A stretch of DNA of 64,000 nucleotides from Thiocapsa marina 5811 (GCF_000223985.1 NZ_AFWV01000021.1:20417-84416); one strand, 5' to 3'. Counted from the stretch's first letter, positions 47,176 through 57,203 are shown. The notes: a model not told the origin generated them from the letters alone. A program made the numbers and translations.

Positions 47176-48015
47176 TTATTTTCGTGCGCCGGGCCCATTG
47201 AGCTCCAGCCCGTTGTTCATGTAGGTCATGAAGTATTCAAGGTTTCGATATTCATCGCCCTGCAGGGGGAACGCCTTTGCTCGGACCTGCTCGTTGCATC
47301 CTTTATAGCGGCGATGCAGCGTGCCCATCTCGCCCCATTTCGAGCGATAGACCGGCCAGTGTGTGGTGTGACCGAAGGCGGGGCTCAAGATCTCGGTGCG
47401 GAGAGTCGTGCCCGAGTTGCCGAAGTGGCAATGGCTGCACGAGAAGTTGAACTGGCCGCGACGTGCGAAGTAAAACTCCTTGCCTGCCTCGTAGGCCGCC
47501 AGCGCGCGGGGATCATCCTCCGGAATCTCGATGTTCGTGACTTGGCCGCGGGACTCGTAGGCCATGTAGGCCGTGATGTCCGCCATCGGACCCTTCGCGA
47601 GGTTGAGCGGCTTCTCGCCATTGGCCTCCAGACATTCGTTGATGGCGAGCGGCAAGGTGATGACCATTCCGCGGTCTTTGTCCCAGTAGGGATACTCGGC
47701 GACGATTGCCGGACCATTCGGGAAGCAGTCCGCATAGGTTTTGCCGTTGGCGAACGGGGTATTCCACATTTCCTCGCCGGAACTCAGAGCGTTCTCGTAG
47801 GGCGGGAATTCCTCGATCGCCTCCCAGTTCTCGCGCCCCACCGGGTCCACCGAGTAGACGCCGTTGGCGAAATCCTGCACCGGAACGGTCGGGAAGCGCT
47901 GGGTGAAATAGGCTTGGAAGGTCGCCTTATCTTCCTCGGGTGTCGATGCGAAAGCCGGAACGGCGAGCGCACAAGCGAGACCCGCGACGGTGAACGAAAG
48001 CGATAGCTTTGACAT
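47176..48015 (-). CDS. soxA: SoxA, catalytic cytochrome of SoxAX
   Basis: The 279-residue product has a signal peptide (LSLSFTVAGLACALAVPAFA) and one heme-binding motif CSHCH at about residues 185-190 in FNFSCSHCHFGNSG. The active-site Cys that forms cysteine persulfide is likely in RYKGCNEQVRAKAF. Only one CxxCH is present, so this belongs to the SoxA group with a single heme. SoxAX joins thiosulfate to SoxYZ in the periplasm. It follows soxX by 26 bases. Confidence 0.92.
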   Translation of the reverse strand: MSKLSLSFTVAGLACALAVPAFASTPEEDKATFQAYFTQRFPTVPVQDFANGVYSVDPVGRENWEAIEEFPPYENALSSGEEMWNTPFANGKTYADCFPNGPAIVAEYPYWDKDRGMVITLPLAINECLEANGEKPLNLAKGPMADITAYMAYESRGQVTNIEIPEDDPRALAAYEAGKEFYFARRGQFNFSCSHCHFGNSGTTLRTEILSPAFGHTTHWPVYRSKWGEMGTLHRRYKGCNEQVRAKAFPLQGDEYRNLEYFMTYMNNGLELNGPGARK

Positions 48016-48041
48016 TATTGGTTGCCTCCGAAGGTCGCTCT

Positions 48042-48422
48042 TTAGAGTGTCCAGACGTATTCGACGACGTCGACGAATTCCTGATTGGACAGAATCTCAT
48101 GCTTGCCGAACGGCGGCATGGCGGCCTCCGGCGCCTTGACGGTCGCGTCCCAGATCTGGCGAGCGAGCGCCTCCTTGCTCGGATAGCGGGTTTGCATGGC
48201 GATCAAGGCCGGACCGATGGCTCCGGGACTCTCGGCACCGACGATCATGTGGCAGGCAACACAGTTGCCTTTGCCGCGATCCTCGGCAACGGCTTTACCC
48301 GCTGCGGCATCTCCGTTGAGCTCGAGTTGAGGCATGTCGACCGCCGTAGCGACGACGGCGAGTGTGGATAATCCAAGACCAAAAGCGATAGCGCTCGCTC
48401 GGATCGGGCGTAAGGACAGCAT
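48042..48422 (-). CDS. soxX: SoxX, monoheme cytochrome c subunit
   Basis: The 126-residue product starts at ATG 48422 after GAGGCTACACGC and has a signal peptide (RASAIAFGLGLSTLAVVATA). It has the heme motif CVACH in GKGNCVACHMIVGAESPGA and the distal Met region AAMPPFGKHEILSNQE. It is the electron-accepting partner of SoxA. It is the first gene of soxXAKL, divergent from soxB. Confidence 0.93.
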   Translation of the reverse strand: MLSLRPIRASAIAFGLGLSTLAVVATAVDMPQLELNGDAAAGKAVAEDRGKGNCVACHMIVGAESPGAIGPALIAMQTRYPSKEALARQIWDATVKAPEAAMPPFGKHEILSNQEFVDVVEYVWTL

Positions 48423-48763
48423 GCGTGTAGCCTCCTGAGGTCTTTGCTGTAACGACATGGCCCGGAATTGCTCCGAAGCCTGATTTCTTGTCTGATCTCC
48501 GCGTCGTCGCGCGGTCTTCCCGCGGTCGTTCGGTGACGCCGCGATGTTCTGTCGGGGGGCATCCTAGCACGTCGAATTGAAAATGTCCGACTCTCAAAGT
48601 GCGATGCAGGGCGCGGCATCGGAAACGTCGACTCGACGCGCTGCGGGCTCGCTCGGCGATGGCATTCGGGACCGATGACCGTGCATACTACTCAGGCTTC
48701 ACCACGCCGTCGGCCCCAGTGGCAGGGGGCGCACTTGCAGCCAAACGGAGGATTCGAAAACCA
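48423..48763. promoter_or_regulatory. divergent control region of soxX and soxB
   Basis: The 341 bases between the divergent genes must hold both promoters. I see no coding frame that fits and no single convincing operator. The left half, next to soxX, has a run of short repeats around CCGCGTCGTCGCGCGG that could be structured. Confidence 0.5.
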
Positions 48764-50542
48764 ATGTCACTCTCAAGACGTGAATTCATGCGCCTCATGG
48801 GAATCGCCGGTGCCGCCGGTATGTTCCCCTCGTCGGTCTTTGCAGCGAAGCGAATGCCGGCTGATCTCTACGAGGTTCCGAAATTCGGCAACGTGACCCT
48901 CCTGCACATCACCGACACGCACGCGCAGCTGAACCCGGTCTATTTCCGCGAGCCGAACGTCAACATCGGCATCGGACCGGCTTACGGGCAGGCGCCGCAT
49001 GTGGTCGGCGAGGCGTTCCTGAAGCACTTCGGGGTCGATCCCGGCGGCATCGAGGCGCATGCCTTCACCTTCCTCGATTTCGACGCCGGCGCCGAGAAAT
49101 ACGGATCGGTCGGCGGATTCGCCCACCTCAAGACGCTCGTGGACCGGATCCGAGCCGAGCGTGGTGACGGCAACAGCCTGCTGCTCGACGGCGGCGACAC
49201 CTGGCAGGGTTCGGGAACCGCTTACTGGACGCGCGGCATGGACATGGTCGGCGCCTGCAATCTGCTCGGCGTCGACGTCATGACCGGTCACTGGGAATTC
49301 ACCTATCTGGACGAAGAGGTCATCAAGAACATCGCAGAGTTCAAGGGCGATTTCGTGGCCCAGAACGTCAAGGTGCGCGAAGAGGCTCTCTTCGACTACC
49401 GCTTCGCCGACTTCCCCGGCTTCGACGAGGACCTCGGCCGGGCCTTCAAGCCCTACACCATCAAAGAGGTCGGCGGCGTGAAGGTCGCGGTGGTCGGACA
49501 AGCGTTCCCCTATACGCCGATCGCCAATCCGCAACGCTTCATGCCCGATTGGACCTTCGGAATCGATGACGGCTCGATGCAGGAGGTCGTCGACCGGGTG
49601 CGCGAGGACGAGAAGCCGGATCTGGTCGTCGTCATATCGCACAACGGGATGGATGTGGACCTGAAGATGGCCTCGCGCGTAACCGGAATCGACGTCATCT
49701 TCGGCGGCCACACCCACGACGGCATGCCGTCGCCGACCATCGTCGAGAATGCCTCGGGCAAGACCCTGGTGACCAATGCAGGCTCCAACGGCAAGTTCCT
49801 CGGCGTCATGGACATGGAGGTGAAGGACGGCAAACTGCAGGATTACCGCTATCGTTTGCTGCCCGTCTTTTCCAATTTGCTTGCTCCGAATGCGGAGATG
49901 GTCGACTACATCGCGGGCGTGCGTGCACCCTACAAGGCACAGCTGGAAGAAGAGCTGGCGACCGCCGAAGAAACCCTATTCCGCCGCGGCAACTTCAACG
50001 GCACATTCGATCAGGTCATCTGCGACGCGCTGCGCAAGGTCAACGACGCCCAGATCAGTCTGTCGCCGGGCTTCCGATGGGGTACGACCGTGCTGCCCGG
50101 TCAAAAGATCACCATGGACAACGTCATGGATCAGACCTGCATCACCTACCCGGAGACCTACCGGCGCGAGATGACCGGCGCCGAGATCAAGCTGATCCTC
50201 GAGGACGTCTGCGACAACCTCTTCAACCCGGATCCTTACGTCCAGCAGGGCGGCGACATGGTGCGGCTCGGCGGGCTGGACTATGTCTGCGATCCGACGG
50301 CCTCGATGGGCGATCGCATCCTGGACATGGCGCTCGACGACGGCACCAAGATCGAGGCCGACAAGACCTACGTGGTCGCCGGCTGGGCGACGGTCGGCAG
50401 TCAATCGCCGGGCGAACCGATCTGGGAGACGGTCGCGACCTATCTGCGCGATATCGAGACGGTCAAGATCGACAAGCTCAACACGCCGAAGCTCAAGAAC
50501 GTCGCGGGGAATCCGGGTATCGCGGACTATCCGTTCATGTAA
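48764..50542 (+). CDS. soxB: SoxB, thiosulfohydrolase
   Basis: The 592-residue product starts at ATG 48764 with a Tat-type signal (SRREFMRLMGIAGAAG). It has a dinuclear Mn metallophosphoesterase-like domain: LLHITDTHAQLNP, LLLDGGDTWQGSG, GHWEFTY, VVISHNGMDVD and FGGHTHDGMP. The C-terminal 5'-nucleotidase-like domain follows. SoxB removes the sulfate group from SoxYZ-bound thiosulfate. The upstream frame from 48599 is not coding. It is divergent from soxX. Confidence 0.96.
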   Translation: MSLSRREFMRLMGIAGAAGMFPSSVFAAKRMPADLYEVPKFGNVTLLHITDTHAQLNPVYFREPNVNIGIGPAYGQAPHVVGEAFLKHFGVDPGGIEAHAFTFLDFDAGAEKYGSVGGFAHLKTLVDRIRAERGDGNSLLLDGGDTWQGSGTAYWTRGMDMVGACNLLGVDVMTGHWEFTYLDEEVIKNIAEFKGDFVAQNVKVREEALFDYRFADFPGFDEDLGRAFKPYTIKEVGGVKVAVVGQAFPYTPIANPQRFMPDWTFGIDDGSMQEVVDRVREDEKPDLVVVISHNGMDVDLKMASRVTGIDVIFGGHTHDGMPSPTIVENASGKTLVTNAGSNGKFLGVMDMEVKDGKLQDYRYRLLPVFSNLLAPNAEMVDYIAGVRAPYKAQLEEELATAEETLFRRGNFNGTFDQVICDALRKVNDAQISLSPGFRWGTTVLPGQKITMDNVMDQTCITYPETYRREMTGAEIKLILEDVCDNLFNPDPYVQQGGDMVRLGGLDYVCDPTASMGDRILDMALDDGTKIEADKTYVVAGWATVGSQSPGEPIWETVATYLRDIETVKIDKLNTPKLKNVAGNPGIADYPFM

Positions 50543-51103
50543 CGCCGCGGGGTGCGGCTCAAGGCCGTTCGACCCCGCGCCAGGCCCGCGGCGGATCGCC
50601 CCGTTCAGGCGTCCGTCGCGGGGCGCTCCCGCAACCCGCACCCTCGGTGACGTCTCCGGCGCGATGCCGCGATGCGTTGCTCGGAAGACCCGCCATCAAC
50701 GGCAACACCCGGTGATCGACGACATGCAGTCGTCTTCTTCCGCTCGACCGACGGTCGGTCAGCCCGAGCCGAGCTCGACGTTTCCGAAAACAGCGCTGAA
50801 CGGGCCTCGGCCGGACTCCTAGACAGGCCCCGCGCCGCGCACCCTGATTTAACTATTCTTCGGATAGATAGAAAGAATGCTTGGATCGTTGACTCAGCTT
50901 GCCCCGACCCACACAATCGCGCGCTCCCCGAGCCCGGCGATCGCCTGATCGAATCATCCCATCGGGGACACTGCGCCCCTGTCCGCCGAGACCTCCCGGG
51001 TGCCGCAGGTCCGGACCTCACGTGCCGTTCTTCGATGCCGATCGATGGTGTCTCGTCCGGCGCGCGTCGGACGATCAAAACAACCGCCTCCAAAGGTACC
51101 CCT
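50543..51103. other. stretch without a supported gene, upstream of the DUF485-actP pair
   Basis: No frame in these 561 bases has a convincing start or domain. The last part may hold the promoter of the symporter pair. Confidence 0.45.
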
Positions 51104-51412
51104 ATGAAGCAACACACGGTCGATGCCATCACGGCACATCCGCGTTATCGGGAGCTGATCGGCGCGCGTAAGCGCTTCGCTTGGACCCTGACCGCCGCCA
51201 TCCTGATTATCTATTACGGCTTCATCCTCGTCATCGCTTTCGAGCCGGCATGGCTGGCCGTTCCCGTCGCCGAAGGCTGGACCATGACCGTCGGCATGCC
51301 GGTCGGCATCCTGATCATCTTGAGCGCCTTCATCCTCACGGGCGTCTACGTGGCTCGTGCGAACGGGCAGTTCGATCGTCTCACCAAAGAGATCCAGGAG
51401 GATTTCGAATGA
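51104..51412 (+). CDS. DUF485 membrane protein (YjcH-like)
   Basis: The 102-residue protein ([20 protein letters not shown]) has two membrane helices ([20 protein letters not shown] and [20 protein letters not shown]) and the family pattern [12 protein letters not shown] near the end. DUF485 proteins always accompany solute-sodium symporters of the ActP type and are thought to be accessory subunits. It overlaps actP by 4 bases. Confidence 0.9.
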   Translation: MKQHTVDAITAHPRYRELIGARKRFAWTLTAAILIIYYGFILVIAFEPAWLAVPVAEGWTMTVGMPVGILIILSAFILTGVYVARANGQFDRLTKEIQEDFE

Positions 51413-53142
51413 CACGTCTCGGAATGTGGGGCGTGCTTGCCGCCCTCCTGGTACCCTTCGGATTGGCCGCGGCGCCCGCCTTGACCGGCACGGTCGTTCA
51501 AAGCAGCGTGAACATGACCGCCATCATCATGTTCGTCATCTTCGTCGGCGCCACCCTGGGCATCACCTACTGGGCGTCGAAGCGGACACGCACCGCGAGT
51601 GACTTCTACACCGCCGGCGGCGGCATCACCGGCATGCAGAACGGCCTCGCCATCGCCGGCGACTTCATGTCCGCGGCGTCTTTCCTGGGTATCTCCGGCC
51701 TGGTGTTCGCGTCCGGCTACGACGGCCTGATCTATTCCATCGGCTTCCTGGTCGGCTGGCCGGTGATCATGTTCCTCATGGCCGAGCAGATCCGCAACCT
51801 CGGCAAGTTCACCTTTGCCGACGTCACCTCGTACCGCTTCGGTCAGACCCAGATCCGCACCATGGCGGCCATCTCGTCGTTGGTCGTGGTCGCCTTCTAC
51901 CTGATCGCTCAGATGGTCGGCGCAGGCAAGCTGATTCAGCTGCTGTTCGGGCTGGACTATTGGATTGCAGTGGTGTCCGTCGGGCTCCTGATGATGACCT
52001 ACGTCATCTTCGGCGGCATGACCGCCACGACCTGGGTACAGATCATCAAGGCCGTCTTGCTGCTCTCGGGCGCGACCTTCATGGCGGTAGCCGCGCTCGC
52101 CGCCTTCGACTTCTCCCCGGAGGAGATGTTCAGACAAGCCGTGGAAGTCAGTCCCAAGGGCGACGCCATCATGGGTCCCGGCTCTCTGGTCAAGGATCCG
52201 ATCAACGCCATCTCTTTGGGTCTGGCCCTCATGTTCGGTACCGCCGGTCTGCCGCACATCCTGATGCGATTCTTCACCGTGCCGAATGCCAAAGAGGCCC
52301 GCAAGTCGGTCTTCTACGCCACGGGCTTCATCGGCTATTTCTACATCCTGACCTTCATCATCGGCTTCGCCGCGATCGTGTTGTTGTCGCAGAACCCGCA
52401 ATTCTTCAAGCCCGAGGCACTCGCTGCAGACGGCACCGTGATCAAGGACCAGTTGATTACCGGCCTGTTGGGCGGCACCAACATGGTCGCCATCAACCTG
52501 GCCGAAGCGGTCGGCGGAAATCTCTTCCTGGGCTTCATCTCGGCTGTTGCCTTCGCGACCATCCTCGCCGTGGTCGCGGGTCTGACCCTCGCCGGCGCAT
52601 CGGCGATCTCGCATGACCTCTACGCCAACGTCATCGCGCGCGGTCGCAGCAACGAGACGACCGAGATCCGCGTCTCGCGTATCGCAACGCTATGCCTCGG
52701 CGTGCTCGCGATCGGTCTGGGCATCGCGTTCGAGACCCAGAACGTCGCCTTCATGGTCGGTTTGGCCTTCGCGATCGCGGCAAGCGCGAACTTCCCCGTG
52801 CTGGTGGCCTCGATCTTCTGGGGCAAGATGACCACGCGCGGTGCGATGATCGGCGGTTTCGCCGGGCTCTTCAGCGCGGTCGGTCTCACGATCGTCTCCA
52901 AGGCGGTGTGGGGCGACGTACTCGGCTTCACGGCGGTCAATGCAGAGGGTGTTGCGGTTCCGGTCGGGCTCATCCCCCTCGACAACCCGGCGATCATCTC
53001 GATCCCGATCGCCTTCTTCTGCATCTGGTTCTTCTCGATCCTCGACAACTCCGAGCGCGCCAAGATCGATCGGGCAGCCTATGCCGCCCAGCGGATCCGT
53101 TGCGAAACCGGCATCGGCGCAGAAGGCGCGGCAAGCCACTAA
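51409..53142 (+). CDS. actP: sodium/solute symporter, ActP-like
   Basis: The 577-residue protein starts at ATG 51409, overlapping the DUF485 gene. It is a sodium:solute symporter with about 13 helices and the typical patterns [33 protein letters not shown] and [20 protein letters not shown], which are characteristic of ActP (acetate/glycolate permease). Acetate uptake would suit photoheterotrophic growth. The C-terminus is slightly longer than the family average. Three tandem repeats follow the stop codon. Confidence 0.9.
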   Translation: MTRLGMWGVLAALLVPFGLAAAPALTGTVVQSSVNMTAIIMFVIFVGATLGITYWASKRTRTASDFYTAGGGITGMQNGLAIAGDFMSAASFLGISGLVFASGYDGLIYSIGFLVGWPVIMFLMAEQIRNLGKFTFADVTSYRFGQTQIRTMAAISSLVVVAFYLIAQMVGAGKLIQLLFGLDYWIAVVSVGLLMMTYVIFGGMTATTWVQIIKAVLLLSGATFMAVAALAAFDFSPEEMFRQAVEVSPKGDAIMGPGSLVKDPINAISLGLALMFGTAGLPHILMRFFTVPNAKEARKSVFYATGFIGYFYILTFIIGFAAIVLLSQNPQFFKPEALAADGTVIKDQLITGLLGGTNMVAINLAEAVGGNLFLGFISAVAFATILAVVAGLTLAGASAISHDLYANVIARGRSNETTEIRVSRIATLCLGVLAIGLGIAFETQNVAFMVGLAFAIAASANFPVLVASIFWGKMTTRGAMIGGFAGLFSAVGLTIVSKAVWGDVLGFTAVNAEGVAVPVGLIPLDNPAIISIPIAFFCIWFFSILDNSERAKIDRAAYAAQRIRCETGIGAEGAASH

Positions 53143-53155
53143 CCGGCGATGAAAA

Positions 53156-53299
53156 CGTAGGATGGGTAGAGCGCAGCGAAACCCATCCTCCCCACTCCAA
53201 CGCCGTAGGATGGGTAGAGCAAAGCGAAACCCATCCTCCCCGCTCCAGCGCCGCAGGATGGGTAAAGCACAGCGAAACCCATCCTCCCCGCTCCAACGC
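53156..53299 (+). repeat. three tandem 48-bp REP-like repeats
   Basis: Copies begin near 53157, 53205 and 53253 with a period of 48 bases. Each contains GTAGGATGGGTAGAGC, an AAAGCG-like bridge and ACCCATCCTCCCC, so each can form a GGATGGGT/ACCCATCC hairpin. Sequence differences among copies are few (for example GCGCAG, GCAAAG, GCACAG). Such repeats follow genes in many proteobacteria and may terminate or stabilise transcripts. Confidence 0.9.
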
Positions 53300-53329
53300 C
53301 TCCCCGCGCTGCGGGGCATTCACAAGCCG

Positions 53330-53374
53330 CCGGGTGTCCGTTGACCTGCCGAGCGCAGATCAACGGACACCCGG
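53330..53374. repeat. perfect 15-bp inverted repeat upstream of sspA
   Basis: CCGGGTGTCCGTTGA (53330-53344) pairs perfectly with TCAACGGACACCCGG (53360-53374) around a 15-base loop. It lies 94 bases upstream of the cysteine desulfurase gene. No T-run follows, so it could be an RNA structure, an operator or the end of a small mobile sequence. The role is not known. Confidence 0.8.
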
Positions 53375-53467
53375 TGCCTTGCGTACTGACCACACCTAAG
53401 GCTTACTTGGCTGCCCCGAACGGCGACCTGTCGATCTCGACACCCAACACGCCATCAGCCAAACACC

Positions 53468-54619
53468 ATGCAGCCACTCTACTTCGATACCGCCGCGACC
53501 ACTGCGGTTGACCCCGAGGTCATCGAGGACATGATCGATGTCCTGCGCAACGTCCCCGGCAATCCCTCCTCGACAACCCACCCGCAAGGCCGGGACGCAG
53601 CGAAAACGATAGAGGCCGCGCGCGCGACGGTCGCCGCAGAGCTTGGGTGCGACACCGACGAGGTCATCTTCACGGCCGGCGCAACCGAGGCGAACAACCT
53701 CGCGCTGCGCGGCATCGCCTTGGGATACCGTGCGCAGGGGCGACATCTGATCACCTCCGCGATCGAACACAAGGCCGTACTCGCCTGTTGTCGGGCGTTG
53801 GAGTCCGACGGCGTCGAAACCACGTATGTGAAGCCGAGCCGCGGCGGCTGGGTCACTCCCGAGTCCATCGTCGCAGCCCTGCGTCCGGATACCCTGCTGG
53901 TCTCGCTGATGCACACCAACAACGAGACCGGCGTCATGCAGCCGATCGCGGAGGTCGCCGCCGCGGTCGCGGAGGCCGGCGTCCTCTTTCATGTCGATGC
54001 GGCGCAAGGCGCAGGAAAGTTCGCGATCGACCTCACGCAGACGCCGATCGACCTCCTGTCGCTCTCCGCGCACAAGTTCTACGGTCCAAAAGGCGTCGGC
54101 TGTCTCGTCGTGCGCGACCGCCGGCATGTCCGGATTCGCCCGCTCATGGACGGCGGAAGCCAAGAGTATGGACTACGCCCCGGGACACTCGCGACCCATC
54201 AGATCATCGGCCTGAGCAGCGCGCTCACCCGCGTTGCAGCACCTCGCGATCAGGATCTCCGACACGTGGCCGCACTCAAACAGCGGTTTCTGCAGCGCCT
54301 CGGGGAGGATCTTCGCGTTCACATCAACGGCGACCCGTCCCGGACATCGCCCTACATCCTCAACATCTCCTTCGAGGGCGTGCCGAGCGACGCACTCATC
54401 AATCAGCTCGCCGAGGAGATCGCGATCGGCTCCGGATCCGCCTGCTCCTCCGGCGCCGTCGAGCCCTCTCACGTCTTACGTGCGATGGGGGTCGAGGAGG
54501 GGACGCTTTACGGAGCCGTCCGGATCAGCTTCGGCCGCGACCACACAGAGGCCGAGATCGACCAAGCCGCGGCAGCCTTTCGCCAGGCCATCGCCCGTAT
54601 TCGCGCCATGGAAGATTAG
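53468..54619 (+). CDS. sspA: cysteine desulfurase, SspA/DndA-like
   Basis: The 383-residue protein is a PLP-dependent cysteine desulfurase of the NifS/IscS fold. The PLP Lys is at about residue 203 (SLSAHKFYGPKGVG), the base-stacking His-Asp in LFHVDAAQGAGKFA, and the catalytic Cys at about residue 326 (GSGSACSSGAV). It donates sulfur. Because it lies upstream of SspB-, SspC- and SspD-like genes, its most likely partner is the DNA-phosphorothioation enzyme, as in Ssp systems. The gene is complete. A housekeeping role in Fe-S assembly cannot be fully ruled out. Confidence 0.85.
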   Translation: MQPLYFDTAATTAVDPEVIEDMIDVLRNVPGNPSSTTHPQGRDAAKTIEAARATVAAELGCDTDEVIFTAGATEANNLALRGIALGYRAQGRHLITSAIEHKAVLACCRALESDGVETTYVKPSRGGWVTPESIVAALRPDTLLVSLMHTNNETGVMQPIAEVAAAVAEAGVLFHVDAAQGAGKFAIDLTQTPIDLLSLSAHKFYGPKGVGCLVVRDRRHVRIRPLMDGGSQEYGLRPGTLATHQIIGLSSALTRVAAPRDQDLRHVAALKQRFLQRLGEDLRVHINGDPSRTSPYILNISFEGVPSDALINQLAEEIAIGSGSACSSGAVEPSHVLRAMGVEEGTLYGAVRISFGRDHTEAEIDQAAAAFRQAIARIRAMED

Positions 54620-54809
54620 CCGGCGTCCTCGGGACCGATCTGCGTCCGGACTCTCTCGCGCATCGCCCTGCCAGTATGAGCGAATGAATTCACCCCTACA
54701 GGCCTTCCCGGTATCCGCAGTCGGGACGCCTATTCACGGAAATCGCCTCAATCCTCGCCATGGGGGGAAGGCGCCGCAAAGATCGTCAGTTTGAGCTCGG
54801 CATCATCGA

Positions 54810-55007
54810 TCAGCCTGAATTCCGGTTTTCCAGAAATTCCCGATCGTCCTTAGGCGAGATCACGGTCTTGAATCGGTTCCAGAGTTTAGGGTTCAAGTCA
54901 TTCAACGCTGTGCCTGGCACCGTCTGTTCGTCGAAGCGAATAAGCCGCGCCTGACTGCGTTGTTGGAACAAACGCGCCAAGACATCCGGCTTCATTTTCT
55001 CGTACAT
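54810..55007 (-). pseudogene. fragment of an AlbA_2/Schlafen-like DNA-binding protein
   Basis: The 65-residue minus-strand frame reads KPDVLARLFQQRSQARLIRF and DEQTVPGTALNDLNP, the pattern of the region that follows the AlbA_2 domain in RecG-like/Schlafen-type regulators. The N-terminal AlbA_2 domain and most of the C-terminus are missing. It sits between sspA and sspB. The remaining bases from 54620 to 55280 have no supported gene, so this is likely a scar of an earlier insertion or deletion. Confidence 0.5.
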
Positions 55008-55280
55008 GACTGATCTCCATTCCCGGGAACAGGCACGACATTAGACCGAAGCCCGGCAACTGCCAAGCGTACGCGATGACCACCCGACACGGCGCCGCAT
55101 GACCGGGAGCGTCGTCCGACGATCTCAAAGGGTCGAGATCGTCACCCCCGTGTACCTTGGCGCCGCCTCCGGGTTCGTGTAATCTCCGCTCAAGACGTTG
55201 CAGAGTCCGTTCGAACGGGCCCTGCTTAGGAACCGCCTCTCAACACTGATGTTGACCCGCCTCGTGAAACCCTCCGCCCC

Positions 55281-56183
55281 ATGAAGCTCAATCGCGCCAA
55301 GGCCACCTTCGGGCGCCACGAGACCTTTCCGCTGCGCTACGGCTGGCTGCCGAAAGGCTTCGAAGCGCTGACGGACGACCCCGAGATCTTTGCCCGGCCC
55401 GAAGATGCCATGATTCGGCTCGGTGTCGGGCGCAACATGGTCAACGCCATCCAATACTGGTTGCAGGTCACCGGATTGGTCACCTTCGACGGCGGACGCG
55501 GCAAGCCGACCCGACTGGGTACGACCTTGCTCGGCACACGCGGCGACCCCTATCTTGAAGACGACGCCACACTCTGGATCCTTCACTGGTTGATCGCCTC
55601 CAACGCCGAGTCCGCGACCGGCTTCTTCTGGTTCTTCAACCGCTTCCCCATGCCGCGTTTTCGGGATTCCGATGCCCTGCGCGCCATCGGCGAGTTCTCC
55701 GAGCAGGAGCTGAAGGCACCGCGATCGGCGAGCACACTGAAATCCGACATCTCCACGCTGCTGCGCATGTACGCCGCCGAGGCGGGGCGCACCGACGAGC
55801 ATCTCGACTCGCCCTTCGCGCAGCTCGGGCTCGTCGAGAGCGATCCCGATGCCGGTTTTCGCAGCCTGCGAGGCGCACGCCCGGCACTGCCGCCGGTTGC
55901 CCTGCAGTTCGCGCTCGCCCAACGCTTCGGCGCGCAGCCGCAGCAGCCGGCCCTGCCGATACGCGTCGTCCTCTACAGCGACGAGGGCTGGGCCGCACCC
56001 GGCGCGGCCTTCCGTCTGACCGAAGACGGCCTGATGACCGGACTCGCCCGCGTCATCGAGCAGGATCCGCGCAGCTACGAGCTACGCGACACCGCCGGCG
56101 TGCACCAGCTCTACCGACGCGGCGAGGTGATCGACCCGATCGACATCCTCTCGCAGCACTACCGCGGAAGGGCCGCCGCATGA
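55281..56183 (+). CDS. sspB: DUF4007 protein, SspB-like
   Basis: The 300-residue protein (MKLNRAKATFGRHETFPLRY) has the DUF4007 pattern GVGRNMVNAIQYWLQVTGLV, then a strand-rich region and the segment NAESATGFFWFFNRFPMPRF, followed by STLKSDISTLLRMYA. DUF4007 proteins occur in Ssp systems, where SspB is the nicking component needed for single-strand phosphorothioation, and also next to PAPS-reductase-like proteins in some BREX systems. It stands ahead of the Rpn and ATPase genes on the same strand, so one operon (sspB-rpn-sspC-sspD) is likely. Confidence 0.8.
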   Translation: MKLNRAKATFGRHETFPLRYGWLPKGFEALTDDPEIFARPEDAMIRLGVGRNMVNAIQYWLQVTGLVTFDGGRGKPTRLGTTLLGTRGDPYLEDDATLWILHWLIASNAESATGFFWFFNRFPMPRFRDSDALRAIGEFSEQELKAPRSASTLKSDISTLLRMYAAEAGRTDEHLDSPFAQLGLVESDPDAGFRSLRGARPALPPVALQFALAQRFGAQPQQPALPIRVVLYSDEGWAAPGAAFRLTEDGLMTGLARVIEQDPRSYELRDTAGVHQLYRRGEVIDPIDILSQHYRGRAAA

Positions 56184-56217
56184 GTGCGCTCGGCGGCGTC
56201 GACCCGGAGATATCCCG

Positions 56218-57174
56218 ATGACCCGCAAGCACGCTGCGCCGCGGCATTACGATCACAGCTATCGGCAACTGTTCTCGCATGTCGAGATGGTTCGCGATCT
56301 GTTGACCGGCTTCGTGCGGGACGATTGGGTGCAGTCAATCGATCTCGGTACATTGGAGTCCGTCAAGGGTAGCTTTGTTACGGACGATTACCGCGACCGC
56401 GAGGACGACGTGATCTGGCGTGTCCGCTGGTCGGACGGCTGGCTGTACATCTATTTGCTGATCGAGTTTCAAAGCACCGAAGACCGCTTTATGGCAGTGC
56501 GGATCGCCAACTATGCGACCCTGCTCTACCAGGATCTGATCGCTCAAGCCGCATTGAGCCCGAGCGGGCGCTTGCCGCCGGTGCTGCCGATCGTGCTCTA
56601 CAACGGCGAGCCCCGCTGGACGGCGCAGACCGAGCTGTTCTCTCTGGTCGAGCCCGTTCCGGGTGGACTGGAACGCTATCGGCCACAATGGTCCTACCTG
56701 TTGTTGGACGAGGGGGCGATCGCGCGCGACGACGCCTATCCGCCGGAGTTGCGCAATCTGGTGGCGGCGTTGTTCCGCCTGGAGAAGGCACGCGACGAGG
56801 CAACTTGGCTCGCCGTCTATGCGCGCCTCGTCGAGCTGTTGGACAGCTCCGCGCTGGACAGCCTCAAGCGCGCCTTCGGGCGCTGGATCTACCGAAGCTT
56901 CATCCGCAAGAAGCGCCTCGGAATCCAACTTCCGAGCATTGATGACTACAACGAGGTGCATGTCATGTTGCAGCAACGCGTCGAGCAATGGAACGCGGAG
57001 ATTCTTGAACGGGGGCGACAAGAAGGGCGACAAGAAGGGCGACACGAAGGCCGCCGCGAAACCGCCCTAGAGCTGATCCGGAAAACCGATTTCGACGACG
57101 CCACCATCGCCGACATCAGCAAACTGTCCTTGGAAGAGATCCAGGCAATACGCAATCTGCCGAGCGCACATTGA
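56218..57174 (+). CDS. Rpn-family recombination-promoting nuclease
   Basis: The 318-residue protein starts MTRKHAAPRHYDHSYRQLFS and carries the Rpn/transposase_31-type PD-(D/E)XK nuclease domain: REDDVIWRVRWSDGWLYIYL with the active-site-like Asp/Glu, and LLIEFQSTEDRFMAVRIANY. The C-terminus has an EGRQEGRHEGRRE repeat common in this family. Rpn nucleases act in RecA-independent recombination. It is inserted between sspB and sspC, 34 bases after sspB and 29 before sspC, and keeps the operon orientation. Its presence in an Ssp cluster is unusual. Confidence 0.82.
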   Translation: MTRKHAAPRHYDHSYRQLFSHVEMVRDLLTGFVRDDWVQSIDLGTLESVKGSFVTDDYRDREDDVIWRVRWSDGWLYIYLLIEFQSTEDRFMAVRIANYATLLYQDLIAQAALSPSGRLPPVLPIVLYNGEPRWTAQTELFSLVEPVPGGLERYRPQWSYLLLDEGAIARDDAYPPELRNLVAALFRLEKARDEATWLAVYARLVELLDSSALDSLKRAFGRWIYRSFIRKKRLGIQLPSIDDYNEVHVMLQQRVEQWNAEILERGRQEGRQEGRHEGRRETALELIRKTDFDDATIADISKLSLEEIQAIRNLPSAH

Positions 57175-57203
57175 AAACACAGGGCGCTTGACAGGCTCCG
57201 AAG

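Noticed and set aside
53156..53299. CRISPR array after actP
   Set aside because: The three units are contiguous 48-bp tandem copies with nearly identical sequence throughout, so there are no unique spacers.
53162..53344. Small protein made of repeated MGRAQRNPSSPLQRRR units
   Set aside because: It is the translation of the tandem palindromic repeats and not a real gene; the same spurious peptide arises wherever this repeat family occurs.
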